A stretch of 64,000 bases of DNA from Paenibacillus sp. S150 (GTDB taxonomy: Bacteria > Bacillota > Bacilli > Paenibacillales > Paenibacillaceae), in contig NZ_JACBYI010000001.1 in NCBI RefSeq assembly GCF_019352175.1, positions 62,001-126,000 on the forward strand. Direction: 5' to 3'. Both the position numbers and the translations under genes were made by a program. The notes below the pieces were generated by a model. That model searched no databases and was not told the origin of the DNA. It saw only the letters and a program-made list of their open reading frames with translations. Positions 35,969-43,485 of this stretch are shown piece after piece (positions within the stretch are counted from its first letter, which is position 1; every line of letters begins with the position of its first letter).

Positions 35969-36069
35969 GTACAATAATCCTCCCTTTTGTATTATTATAT
36001 TGTATCCCTTTTCTATGCAAACAGGTATGCCTCTCGTTCAAGGCTTCCCTGGCGGCACCGCTTCTGAAC

Positions 36070-36936
36070 TCAGCCCTTGATCGAGCCGATCATGACCCCG
36101 TGCACAAAATACTTTTGAATGAACGGATAGAAGAGCATCATCGGCAGGACAGCAACCACGATCGTGGCGTAGATGACTGTCTCTGCGATCAGATAGGAGT
36201 TGTCTGTGACCATCATGGAATCACTCGGCTTCATCTGTACCACCAGCCGGTTCAGCAGCACCTGCAGCGGCACCTTGTCTTCGCTGCGCAGCAGCACCAT
36301 CGCCCAGAAGTATCCGTTCCAGCGGCCTACCGCATAGAAGAGCGTTACCGTAGCCAAGGCGGCCTTGGACAAGGGAAGCATGATTTTGAACAGAATAGTG
36401 GCTTCGCTCGCCCCGTCGATGCGGGCCGCTTCCTCCAGCTCCTCGGGAACGGATTGAAAGAAGGTGCGCAGAATGATGACATTGAAGGTTGAAATGGCGA
36501 AGCCAAAGATAATGGCCGTCCGCGTATCCAGCAGATTCAGACTGCGGAAGTTCATATACATCGGAATGATGCCTGCATTAAAGACGAGCGTAAAGGAAAT
36601 CATCAGGTTGATCGCCTTCCGGCCCTTGAGCCTGCGTTTGGACAGGCTGTATGCGCCGCAGATGGTCAGCGCCATGCTGACGGCGGTGCCTGCCACGGTG
36701 TAGAATATCGTATTGGCGTATCCGAGCCAGATGGTGGACTCCCGGAAGACCGCCTTGTAGGCATCCAGCGTCGGATCGACGGGGAACAGGACCACCCGGC
36801 CGGATACGACCGCGTCCGGCGAACTGAAGGAAGCGGACAGCACATAGAGCACCGGGAATATGATAACCAGCATCAGAACCGCAAGGAACAGATAATTGAA
36901 GCGGTAAAACAGCTTTTCGCCGCGACTTTCCGTCAT
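36070..36936 (-). CDS. Carbohydrate ABC transporter permease, LplC/YtcP type, locus III
   Basis: A 288-aa permease with six membrane segments, coupling loop LEEAARIDGASEATILFKIM and a C-terminal PFIQKYFVHGVMIGSIKG, both diagnostic of the LplC group. The ribosome site GGTAGGTG lies 8 nt before the ATG. It follows the LplB-type permease gene by 11 nt. Confidence 0.92.
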   Translation of the reverse strand: MTESRGEKLFYRFNYLFLAVLMLVIIFPVLYVLSASFSSPDAVVSGRVVLFPVDPTLDAYKAVFRESTIWLGYANTIFYTVAGTAVSMALTICGAYSLSKRRLKGRKAINLMISFTLVFNAGIIPMYMNFRSLNLLDTRTAIIFGFAISTFNVIILRTFFQSVPEELEEAARIDGASEATILFKIMLPLSKAALATVTLFYAVGRWNGYFWAMVLLRSEDKVPLQVLLNRLVVQMKPSDSMMVTDNSYLIAETVIYATIVVAVLPMMLFYPFIQKYFVHGVMIGSIKG

Positions 36937-36947
36937 GACTTTTTCAC

Positions 36948-37907
36948 CTACCAGAGACCGTTTCCGGTGTATTTTTTACTAAGCCTATTGGAGATCACAA
37001 TGAGCAGCAGCCCAATAACCGAGTTGAACAAGCCTATCGCCGTCGCCATATCGTAACGGCCGTTCAAGATCCCTTCCCGGTACACATAGCTGTTGATGAC
37101 GTCCGCTGTCTCGTAGGTCGCAGGCTGATAGAGCAGAATAATCGCTTCATAGCCAACCTCCAGCAGACTGCCGATTTTCAGAATCAGCATAATCATGATC
37201 GTGGGCAGAATCCCCGGCAGGGTCACGTATAGAATGCGCTTCCATTTGTTGGCTCCGTCGACCACAGCGGCCTCATACAGATCCGTGTTGATGCCCGCCA
37301 GCGCCGCAATGTAGATAATGGCCGAGAAGCCCATTTCCTGCCAGATGCCCATGGAGACAAAGATGGTACGGAAGTACTCCGGCACGGCGAGGAAATAGAT
37401 TTTCTCCATGCCCATCTTCTCCAGCAGGAGGTTGACGATACCATTGCCGGGCGCCAGCAAATTGGTGACGATGCCGCACACGACGACGACTGAGATAAAA
37501 TGGGGCAGGTACGTAATGGTTTGCACCGTTTTCTTAAACACGGCATTCTTCACTTCATTGAGCAGAAGAGCCAGAATAATCGGCGCGGGAAACGCGAATA
37601 ACAGGCTGTACAAGCTGATCAGCAGCGTATTCTTCAGCACCCGCAGGAAGTAATCGCTCTGCAGGAAGGTTTCAAAATGACTGAACCCGGCCCATGGACT
37701 GCCCGCTATCCCCTGAAAGACACTGTAGTCCTTGAAGGCGATCTGCAGGCCGTACATTGGCTTGAAGGCAAACAGCAAATACCATAATACAAAAGGCACG
37801 AGGATAGCATACAGAAACCAATCCCTTCGCAGCGCCTTCCCCAGGCCGCCGGTTTTTGCCTGCAGCTCCGGCAACCCGTCCTGTCTCTCCTTAATCCGAA
37901 GTTTCAT
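36948..37907 (-). CDS. Carbohydrate ABC transporter permease, LplB type, locus III
   Basis: The start is placed at 37907 (MKLRIKERQDG), behind the purine-rich GGAAGGAAGAGAAG; a longer in-frame version starting at 37985 is possible. The protein has 319 aa, six membrane segments and the coupling loop YEAAVVDGANKWKRILYVTL. It is the first gene of the locus III operon, which runs for about 11 kb down to the broken GH125 gene. No ATPase gene is present. Confidence 0.9.
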   Translation of the reverse strand: MKLRIKERQDGLPELQAKTGGLGKALRRDWFLYAILVPFVLWYLLFAFKPMYGLQIAFKDYSVFQGIAGSPWAGFSHFETFLQSDYFLRVLKNTLLISLYSLLFAFPAPIILALLLNEVKNAVFKKTVQTITYLPHFISVVVVCGIVTNLLAPGNGIVNLLLEKMGMEKIYFLAVPEYFRTIFVSMGIWQEMGFSAIIYIAALAGINTDLYEAAVVDGANKWKRILYVTLPGILPTIMIMLILKIGSLLEVGYEAIILLYQPATYETADVINSYVYREGILNGRYDMATAIGLFNSVIGLLLIVISNRLSKKYTGNGLW

Positions 37908-38060
37908 CTCTCTTCTCTTCCTTCCTTGGCCGGCCGTCCGGCCCGCTTTCATATCTTCATTATAAAGAGCGCGCCTTGGGCCCATAAGGCAAAATCCGAT
38001 TGTGAGGGACGGTTTTTCAACTGCCTTTGGAGCGGTGTTCCCGGCCCCTTATTCCCGCGC

Positions 38061-38088
38061 CAAAAAACCGTGCATGATGCTGCACGGC
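38061..38088 (-). terminator. Intrinsic terminator after the siderophore-binding gene
   Basis: CCGTGCA and TGCACGG pair across a 6-nt loop. On the minus strand the stem is followed by TTTTTTGG. It lies 60 nt downstream of the stop codon at 38146. Confidence 0.88.
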
Positions 38089-38145
38089 TTGGGCGGCTTT
38101 TTCGGCTGCACTCGTTCATATAAGTGCGGCGGTTATCTGTCGGGT

Positions 38146-39087
38146 CTAACGTCCTTCTACAATAGCGTCGGCCAGTATTTCAACCTGATTTTCAATGGCA
38201 ACAGGGTCATCATTATATAAGTAGTTATAGTCAATCGTGTGTACGCGTCCGTTCTTGACTGCATCGAGGCTCTGCCATACGGCACTGGCTTCAAGATCCT
38301 TGAGGACAGTTGAAGTGCCGTCCGGATCATAGCTGGTCAGGATGATATGATCGCCTGCGAATTCCGGTATAACCTCGAACGAGATTTCACGGTACCATTC
38401 CTCGGAATTGCGGAACAGCTCGTCGACTTTGGGAGCTGGCTTTACCTCCAGAGCTTCATACAGGGCGTAGCCCCCCATATTCACAAAACCATATACGCGC
38501 AATGTGTTTTTCCATATATTGAAAATGGTGAAGGTTTCATCCGGACTAATGTTGTCCGCAACCTTCTGCCGGGCATTCCGGACCTTGGCATCAAATTGAG
38601 TGATCCATTGTTCCGCTTCCGTCTCCCGTCCGAGAATATCCCCGAAAATGCGTACGGATTCTTTAGGGCCGCCGCTTAGTTCCAACGGAACCGTAGGCGC
38701 AATCTTGGAGAAGTCCTCATATTTTGCCGAACCCCAGGAAATGATCAGATCAGGCTGAAGCTCGATGATCTTCTCCATAGATTGGCCGATGCTCTCCGTA
38801 CCGGCCTGCTCAATGAAGGGATGATTCTTCAGCACATAGTCATCCGTCCCCACAGGCTTGAGCCCAAGGGCAACGAGTTGTCCATAATACCAGTCTGTCA
38901 CTACACGCTCTGCCTTGACCGGAATCTCCGAGCTGCCAGCCATATGTTCGTATACGCGGGTAGCTGCCGCCGTCTTCGCATCAGCCTCCGTATCCTTGTT
39001 TGCTGACGGGCTATTGCTGCATGCGACCATACCCGTAAGCATGATGGCTGCCATGAAACAAACCGGTGTTATTCTCTTCCTGCCCAA
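38146..39087 (-). CDS. Iron-siderophore ABC transporter substrate-binding lipoprotein (FecB/FeuA-like)
   Basis: A 313-aa protein. The TTG start at 39087 is 8 nt after AGGGGG; the nearby ATG is out of frame. Lipobox MVAC follows a short signal. The type III periplasmic-binding fold starts at VPVKAERV-like text (SEIPVKAERVVTDWYYGQLV), with IIELQPDLIISWGSAKYEDF and AQQWITQFDAKV-like helices typical of FecB/FeuA receptors. These bind ferric siderophores outside the membrane and feed FecCD-type permeases, which are not encoded here. A Fur-like box overlaps its predicted promoter, so expression should rise in iron limitation. The adjacent regulator carries a related binding domain. Confidence 0.9.
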   Translation of the reverse strand: MGRKRITPVCFMAAIMLTGMVACSNSPSANKDTEADAKTAAATRVYEHMAGSSEIPVKAERVVTDWYYGQLVALGLKPVGTDDYVLKNHPFIEQAGTESIGQSMEKIIELQPDLIISWGSAKYEDFSKIAPTVPLELSGGPKESVRIFGDILGRETEAEQWITQFDAKVRNARQKVADNISPDETFTIFNIWKNTLRVYGFVNMGGYALYEALEVKPAPKVDELFRNSEEWYREISFEVIPEFAGDHIILTSYDPDGTSTVLKDLEASAVWQSLDAVKNGRVHTIDYNYLYNDDPVAIENQVEILADAIVEGR

Positions 39088-39102
39088 GCATATCGCCCCC
39101 TA

Positions 39103-39131
39103 TATGTAATGATTCTCATTATCATTGACAA
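39103..39131 (-). promoter_or_regulatory. Promoter with overlapping Fur box for the siderophore-binding gene
   Basis: On the minus strand TTGTCA (39131-39126) and TACATA (39108-39103) are 17 nt apart. The spacer is almost exactly a Fur box, TGATAATGAGAATCATTAC, close to the 19-bp consensus. Iron-dependent repression is the simplest reading. Confidence 0.78.
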
Positions 39132-39161
39132 CTATAGCAAGTTCGGCAGAGCATGTACATG

Positions 39162-40805
39162 TCAGATTGATTCATGTTTCTTTGGACAATTGGGCAAAAG
39201 ATCATGCATGATTTCATCCAGCTGCGCGTCCAGGGCAGCCGGTCCGTAGCCGTACCATTTGGTCATGTCCACCGGGTACACACATTTCCGCTTCACAGCT
39301 GTCCGGGCCAGCCATTCCGGGCTGTTCATCATGGCCGCTGCACGCTGCCTTGCCGCCGGATTATTCTCAATGGATACGAAATAATGATCGGCATCGTAGG
39401 CAGACAATTGCGGGATGGAAAACTCCGGATGCTCTAACCCTTGGACCCGCATAGCCTTAACAGCCTGAGGAGGTGTGAGCTGCAAAATGTCATAGAGCAA
39501 ATCAGCCCCCATGTAGCCATTGGCATAAATGAGTAGACGGTCACTGCGTACGTTGATCATTGCAATCGTTGCTTGAGGATTGAGGGTTCGATGCAGGATT
39601 TCCCGGGCCTGTCCGGCTTTGTGATCGAAGTAACCCAGCCAGCTGCGTGCCTGCTGCTCCATACCCGTTATTTGGGCAACATGCATAAAATGCTGCTTCC
39701 AACTGACCCCGCGCCATGGGATCTGTATGACCAAGCCCAGCTGGCGAAATTGTTCAAGCTGGCTGTACTCATCGTCTTCCAAAAGGGGATACAGAATGAT
39801 ATCAGGCTTCACGCGCCGGAGAATCTGAAGCCGCTCGGCAGGTGTGGTCTGCCAATAGATCGGTTGAAACGAATTGGAGGCCTGTGACAATCGGAACCTG
39901 CGGTTCACCCAGATATCCGTGATTGCCGTACAGGGAGTGACACCAAGCGAGAGCAAATCCAGGGTACACGCATGATCCAGGGACGCAATCTTTGAAGGTT
40001 TGCGCAAATATACAGTCGGAGACATACCGGTGACCTGCTTGAATTTCCGGCTTAAGTAAAATTCATCCGTATAGCCGACTTGGCGGGCAACCTCGTTCAG
40101 CGATTTTCGGGATTGCAGCAGAATAGCCTTAACCTTGTCGACGCGTATGCGATTTAGATAACCGGTAAATGTAGAGCCTGTGCGTTGCTTGAAGCTTAAC
40201 GTGAATTGCCGCAAGCTTAAACCGGACATAGCTACAGCGTCCTCTCTCTGGATTTTGCGGTCATAGTGAGTGTGCAGATAAGAAATCACCCGGTCGATAC
40301 CGTCGAGCGGTTTGGTAAAGGAAAGGGAAGCGGGCTGTTCGAGCGCCCACCATGCATCAGCGAACAGGGTCAGAAATCGGGCCTGGACCGGAAGCCGCTG
40401 CGATAGGCTGTTATACAGCCGGTTTTCGTATAAATCAAACAGTGCGGAGGCCTGCTCAAGCAGGATAGGCGGGTTCTGTTCAGCCAGCACAGGCGTGAGC
40501 GGAGAATCATGGGAGGATTCCTCGCCTGTCCATTCATAGTCACAGACATACATTTGAAGCTGCTCAGCAATCGGTTGAAGGCCTCCGTTTACCTTCCTGT
40601 GCAGCAGAAGTGTTGTATTTGGCGGCAGGGATATGCAGCCGAAGCCGCACAGCGTATGCGAGTTTTCATTGATCGTCAGGGTAACGGATTGCGCAGCTAT
40701 AAATAATAAACGGTAAGTGCTCTGGTGAAATCTGCAGTCCTCGGCCTGCGAGGCTGCCGAATATTTATACATGTTCTTGAGAACAGGAAATCCTGAATGC
40801 CGCAT
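39162..40805 (-). CDS. AraC-family regulator fused to a siderophore-binding domain (Btr-like)
   Basis: A 547-aa protein with three parts. The first is a cupin-like N-terminal region of about 170 residues. An AraC DNA-binding domain follows at about 180-275, with REDAVAMSGLSLRQFTLSFK and ARQVGYTDEFYLSRKFKQVT. The last is a C-terminal FecB-type binding domain of about 270 residues (ERLQILRRVKPDIILYPLLE, IAMINVRSDRLLIYANGYMG). B. subtilis Btr has the same AraC-plus-siderophore-binding architecture and activates siderophore uptake genes when it binds the ferric siderophore inside the cell. It is encoded just upstream of the siderophore-binding lipoprotein, 74 bp apart, and has its own Fur-like box upstream. 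Confidence 0.9.
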   Translation of the reverse strand: MRHSGFPVLKNMYKYSAASQAEDCRFHQSTYRLLFIAAQSVTLTINENSHTLCGFGCISLPPNTTLLLHRKVNGGLQPIAEQLQMYVCDYEWTGEESSHDSPLTPVLAEQNPPILLEQASALFDLYENRLYNSLSQRLPVQARFLTLFADAWWALEQPASLSFTKPLDGIDRVISYLHTHYDRKIQREDAVAMSGLSLRQFTLSFKQRTGSTFTGYLNRIRVDKVKAILLQSRKSLNEVARQVGYTDEFYLSRKFKQVTGMSPTVYLRKPSKIASLDHACTLDLLSLGVTPCTAITDIWVNRRFRLSQASNSFQPIYWQTTPAERLQILRRVKPDIILYPLLEDDEYSQLEQFRQLGLVIQIPWRGVSWKQHFMHVAQITGMEQQARSWLGYFDHKAGQAREILHRTLNPQATIAMINVRSDRLLIYANGYMGADLLYDILQLTPPQAVKAMRVQGLEHPEFSIPQLSAYDADHYFVSIENNPAARQRAAAMMNSPEWLARTAVKRKCVYPVDMTKWYGYGPAALDAQLDEIMHDLLPNCPKKHESI

Positions 40806-40840
40806 ACGGGTGTCAACTCCTTCACTAGAAAATACGATGT

Positions 40841-40864
40841 CAATTGAGAATTATTATCAATCAG
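40841..40864. promoter_or_regulatory. Fur-like box upstream of the Btr-like gene
   Basis: On the minus strand TTGATAATAATTCTCAATTG resembles the GATAATGATAATCATTATC consensus over most positions. It lies 36-60 nt before the start codon. Confidence 0.6.
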
Positions 40865-40901
40865 TGTTATTCTATCGAATCCCTCCGATATACGCAACAA
40901 A

Positions 40902-40920
40902 GCCGCCGAAATTCGGCGGC
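40902..40920. other. Short GC-rich palindrome between divergent genes
   Basis: GCCGCCGAA and TTCGGCGGC flank a single base. On the minus strand TTTGTTG follows, so it could act as a weak terminator or leader attenuator for the Btr-like gene. The role is uncertain. Confidence 0.35.
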
Positions 40921-41037
40921 CCGGGCTTACAGCGCAGTCTTTCTATACAACTTTAAACCATTTCATTTATCGGTTTTTAACAGCATGAACTGGACAATGC
41001 CTTTTCCCGCCGTCCTAACAATATCTGTATTTTCCAG

Positions 41038-41078
41038 GGAAAACGCTTTAATTTGTATATCTCCCGCTATGCTATACT
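41038..41078 (+). promoter_or_regulatory. Possible promoter and cre-like site of the GH8 gene
   Basis: A cre-like GGAAAACGCTTTAA (12 of 14 positions) covers about 41038-41051. It adjoins the expected -35 region of a TATACT -10 box at 41073-41078. The ATG is 41 nt further on. Catabolite repression is inferred. Confidence 0.4.
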
Positions 41079-41118
41079 TTGGACAAAACCACATTTACAC
41101 ATTTAATGGAGGCATGTG

Positions 41119-42261
41119 ATGAAAATCTCCAAAGAGGGTTCCTTTTATACGCGGGAATACAGCAACTTGTTCAGAGAGCTTGGCTACCCGGAGGATGAGA
41201 TCCGGCAAAAGCTTGATCATACCTGGAATGAATTGTTCTACGGCACAGCGGATGTGCGGATCTACCATCCCCTGGATGATGATAAGGGCTATATCGTGGA
41301 TACCGGCAATTCGGATGTGCGGACAGAAGGCATGTCCTACGGGATGATGATGGCCGTTCAGATGGACAAAAAGGAGGAATTCGACCGGCTGTGGAGGTTC
41401 GCCAAGATGTATATGCAGCATACGGAAGGCCGTTACAAGGATTTTTTTGCCTGGCACTGCAAGCCGGACGGCACACGCCTGTCATCCGGTCCGGCCCCGG
41501 ACGGAGAGGAATTCTTTGCGATGGCGCTGTTCTTCGCCGCCAACCGCTGGGGGGACGGCCCGGAGCCGTCCGATTATTCCGAGCAGGCCAGAATTATTCT
41601 CCGTGCCTGCGTGCATCAAGGGGAGGAAGGCGAAGGCAATCCGGTGTGGGACCCGGCGACCCGGCTGATCAAATTCATTCCCGAGTCTTCCTTCAGTGAT
41701 CCTTCCTACCATCTGCCTCATTTCTATCATTTGTTCGCTCTGCAGGCGGATGAACAGGACCGGGCCTTCTGGACAGAAGCTGCGGCAGCCAGCAGAGCTT
41801 ATCTGCACAAGGCTTGCCATCCGGAAACCGGGCTGGCGCCGGAATATGCGAACTATGACGGAACCCCGGCAGCCCCTCAGCCGCATGGAGACTTCCGCCA
41901 CTTCTTCAGTGATGCTTACCGTGTTGCGGCCAACATAGTTCTTGACTATGAATGGTTCCGCAGCGATCCCTGGCAGGTGGAGCAGTCGAACCGGCTCCAG
42001 GCATTCTTCCGGGACATTGAAGTTGCGGATTACCGGCGCTACACCATTGAAGGCCGGCCTTTGGAGGAACCGGCCTTGCATCCGGTCGGACTTCTGGCAA
42101 CCCTTGCCATGGCCTCGCTGGCTGCCGACGGGCCGGATGCAGAAGCATTCGTCAAGCAGCTCTGGCATACGCCGCTTCGCACCGGTGTCCGCAGGTATTA
42201 CGATAACTGCCTGTATTTCTTCAGCTTGCTGGCATTAAGCGGCAACTACCGTATATATTGA
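41119..42261 (+). CDS. GH8 reducing-end xylose-releasing exo-oligoxylanase (Rex-like)
   Basis: A 380-aa cytoplasmic (alpha/alpha)6 enzyme; GGAGG lies 6 nt before ATG 41119, and a GTG at 41116 is the alternative. DVRTEGMSYGMMMAVQMDKK contains the general acid Glu of GH8 and HFFSDAYRVAANIVLDYEWF contains the expected catalytic Asp. Absence of a signal peptide, length near 380 and overall pattern match Rex enzymes, which remove xylose from the reducing end of xylo-oligosaccharides, rather than secreted GH8 endoglucanases or chitosanases. It is a single-gene unit divergent from the iron-regulated Btr-like gene, with a cre-like site upstream, so catabolite control is likely. Confidence 0.9.
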   Translation: MKISKEGSFYTREYSNLFRELGYPEDEIRQKLDHTWNELFYGTADVRIYHPLDDDKGYIVDTGNSDVRTEGMSYGMMMAVQMDKKEEFDRLWRFAKMYMQHTEGRYKDFFAWHCKPDGTRLSSGPAPDGEEFFAMALFFAANRWGDGPEPSDYSEQARIILRACVHQGEEGEGNPVWDPATRLIKFIPESSFSDPSYHLPHFYHLFALQADEQDRAFWTEAAAASRAYLHKACHPETGLAPEYANYDGTPAAPQPHGDFRHFFSDAYRVAANIVLDYEWFRSDPWQVEQSNRLQAFFRDIEVADYRRYTIEGRPLEEPALHPVGLLATLAMASLAADGPDAEAFVKQLWHTPLRTGVRRYYDNCLYFFSLLALSGNYRIY

Positions 42262-42300
42262 ACAGCCCTTTCATTCCGGGCATCTGCCAGACTCCAAACT

Positions 42301-42842
42301 CACACAAGCAGAAACGGCTGCGCCGTCCTTTAAAAGGACGGCGTGTTTCAGCGAGAAATAGAAGGATAATTTGATGTGCCGAGCATATAAATTCTGGCGT
42401 AATATTTGAACAAAACGGCTGCGCCGTCCTTCACTGGACAGCGCAGCCGTTTGGGGATTCAGGTTCGGGGCTGCCGGGGTCCCTTCCATTCCCCCAACCG
42501 GGTCGGGTGAACCGATGCTTTCCACTGTCCCTTCAGACCCTCTTGCTGCAACACGGAGGTAAGCCTAAGTGGAAAAAGTAAACCTAAATCTCCCCACATC
42601 CCCTTTTTCACCAGCGTTAGTGGGAAAAAGGATAACTAATTCATCCAATTTTCTTTCTTTCAGGGAAATATGCCTAAATTAAGTGTTCTTTTTCCCACTA
42701 TTGCCTCTGCCTCAAGCTTTTCAGTCCCTTTAGGTTTACTAATTCCACTTCACTTCATTGTACTCCACGGTATGTTTCAGCGGGAAAGATAAGGCTAATG
42801 TACAGCGTGAAACATAGAAATTCTTATCTTTCAAAAAAAACG
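42301..42842. repeat. Composite intergenic repeat block B
   Basis: This noncoding stretch lies between the convergent GH8 and MazG-like genes. It shares with blocks A and C the opening AGAAACGGCTGCGCCGTCCT hairpin, a second hairpin unit at 42413-42456 (AACGGCTGCGCCGTCC to GCGCAGCCGTTT), and four copies of the 23-bp motif. Copies at 42565 and 42617 are forward; those at 42679 and 42729 are reverse. The 3' end has CAGCGGGAAAGATAAGGCTAA and AAATTCTTATCTTTC, which are inverted partners. Confidence 0.8.
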
Positions 42843-42917
42843 TTCAACGATCTTTGTGACCGCGGACGGTAAAGTAAAGAATGCAGCCAATAATTATAGA
42901 TCCTATGCTGAAATTAT

Positions 42918-42949
42918 AACTGCGCATGCAGATTTAAGCATGCGCAGTT
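42918..42949. terminator. Terminator-like hairpin after the MazG-like gene
   Basis: AACTGCGCATGC and GCATGCGCAGTT form a perfect 12-bp stem with an 8-nt loop. A/T-rich tails follow on both strands, so it may act for both convergent transcripts. Confidence 0.7.
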
Positions 42950-42998
42950 AAATTTGAACACTGCTTGTCTCCAGCAGCAGCAGCGGGTACAGTTTGTA

Positions 42999-43289
42999 CT
43001 AGCTCCAGGTCCTCTTATCATTGATTTCCATCTTGCTCCTGAACGCTTGCTCAAGATCAATGCCCAGCTTGTTGGCCAGATCAAAGATATTCCAGACCAC
43101 ATCATACATCTCGTGCCCCAAGTTTTCCTGCTTCTCCGCATCGGGCTGGAAGGAGACCGAAAGCACCTCTTTCGCCAATTCCCCAACCTCGGTCATCAGA
43201 TACAGCGTTCTCTGCTCAATTGTACTCGTATCAAACCCTTTGATTTTACTGAATTCACTTACATATTGTTGAAACTCTGCCGTATTCAT
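42999..43289 (-). CDS. MazG-like nucleotide pyrophosphohydrolase
   Basis: A 96-aa all-alpha protein. The metal-binding pattern of the MazG/iMazG superfamily is visible: LYLMTEVGELAKEVL (E-x-x-E type, about residues 30-44) and LGHEMYDVVWNIFDLANKLG (E-x-x-D, about 57-76). Such small proteins hydrolyse nucleoside triphosphates, often modified ones, to monophosphates in the cytoplasm. It is a single-gene unit placed between block B and the locus IV operon, and is unrelated to the sugar genes. No functional link to its neighbours is evident. Confidence 0.85.
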   Translation of the reverse strand: MNTAEFQQYVSEFSKIKGFDTSTIEQRTLYLMTEVGELAKEVLSVSFQPDAEKQENLGHEMYDVVWNIFDLANKLGIDLEQAFRSKMEINDKRTWS

Positions 43290-43404
43290 TTTCCCGCTCC
43301 CCGCCCTTTAACTGCATTGCACGAATTGCTGTCATACTTCCCGATAACTGCCGGTATACATCCTGTTTATTTTACATGTTTCATCTTACTTTTCATCAAC
43401 TATA

Positions 43405-43447
43405 GAAAAAAAAAGAAATCCGTAAACCCTAGCGGCCGGCGGACTTC
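43405..43447 (-). terminator. Intrinsic terminator of the locus IV operon
   Basis: On the minus strand GAAGTCCG and CGGATTTC pair over 8 bp around a 17-nt loop and are followed by a run of T (plus-strand A tract 43405-43414). It lies 39 nt after the DUF2264 stop codon. Confidence 0.75.
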
Positions 43448-43485
43448 TGTTGAGAATTGGAATGGAGGCTGAAATATCGTTCCAT

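Noticed and set aside
42914..43186. 90-codon alternative frame within the MazG-like gene
   Set aside because: It is a shifted frame of the MazG-like gene, whose own frame preserves the E-x-x-E and E-x-x-D helices.
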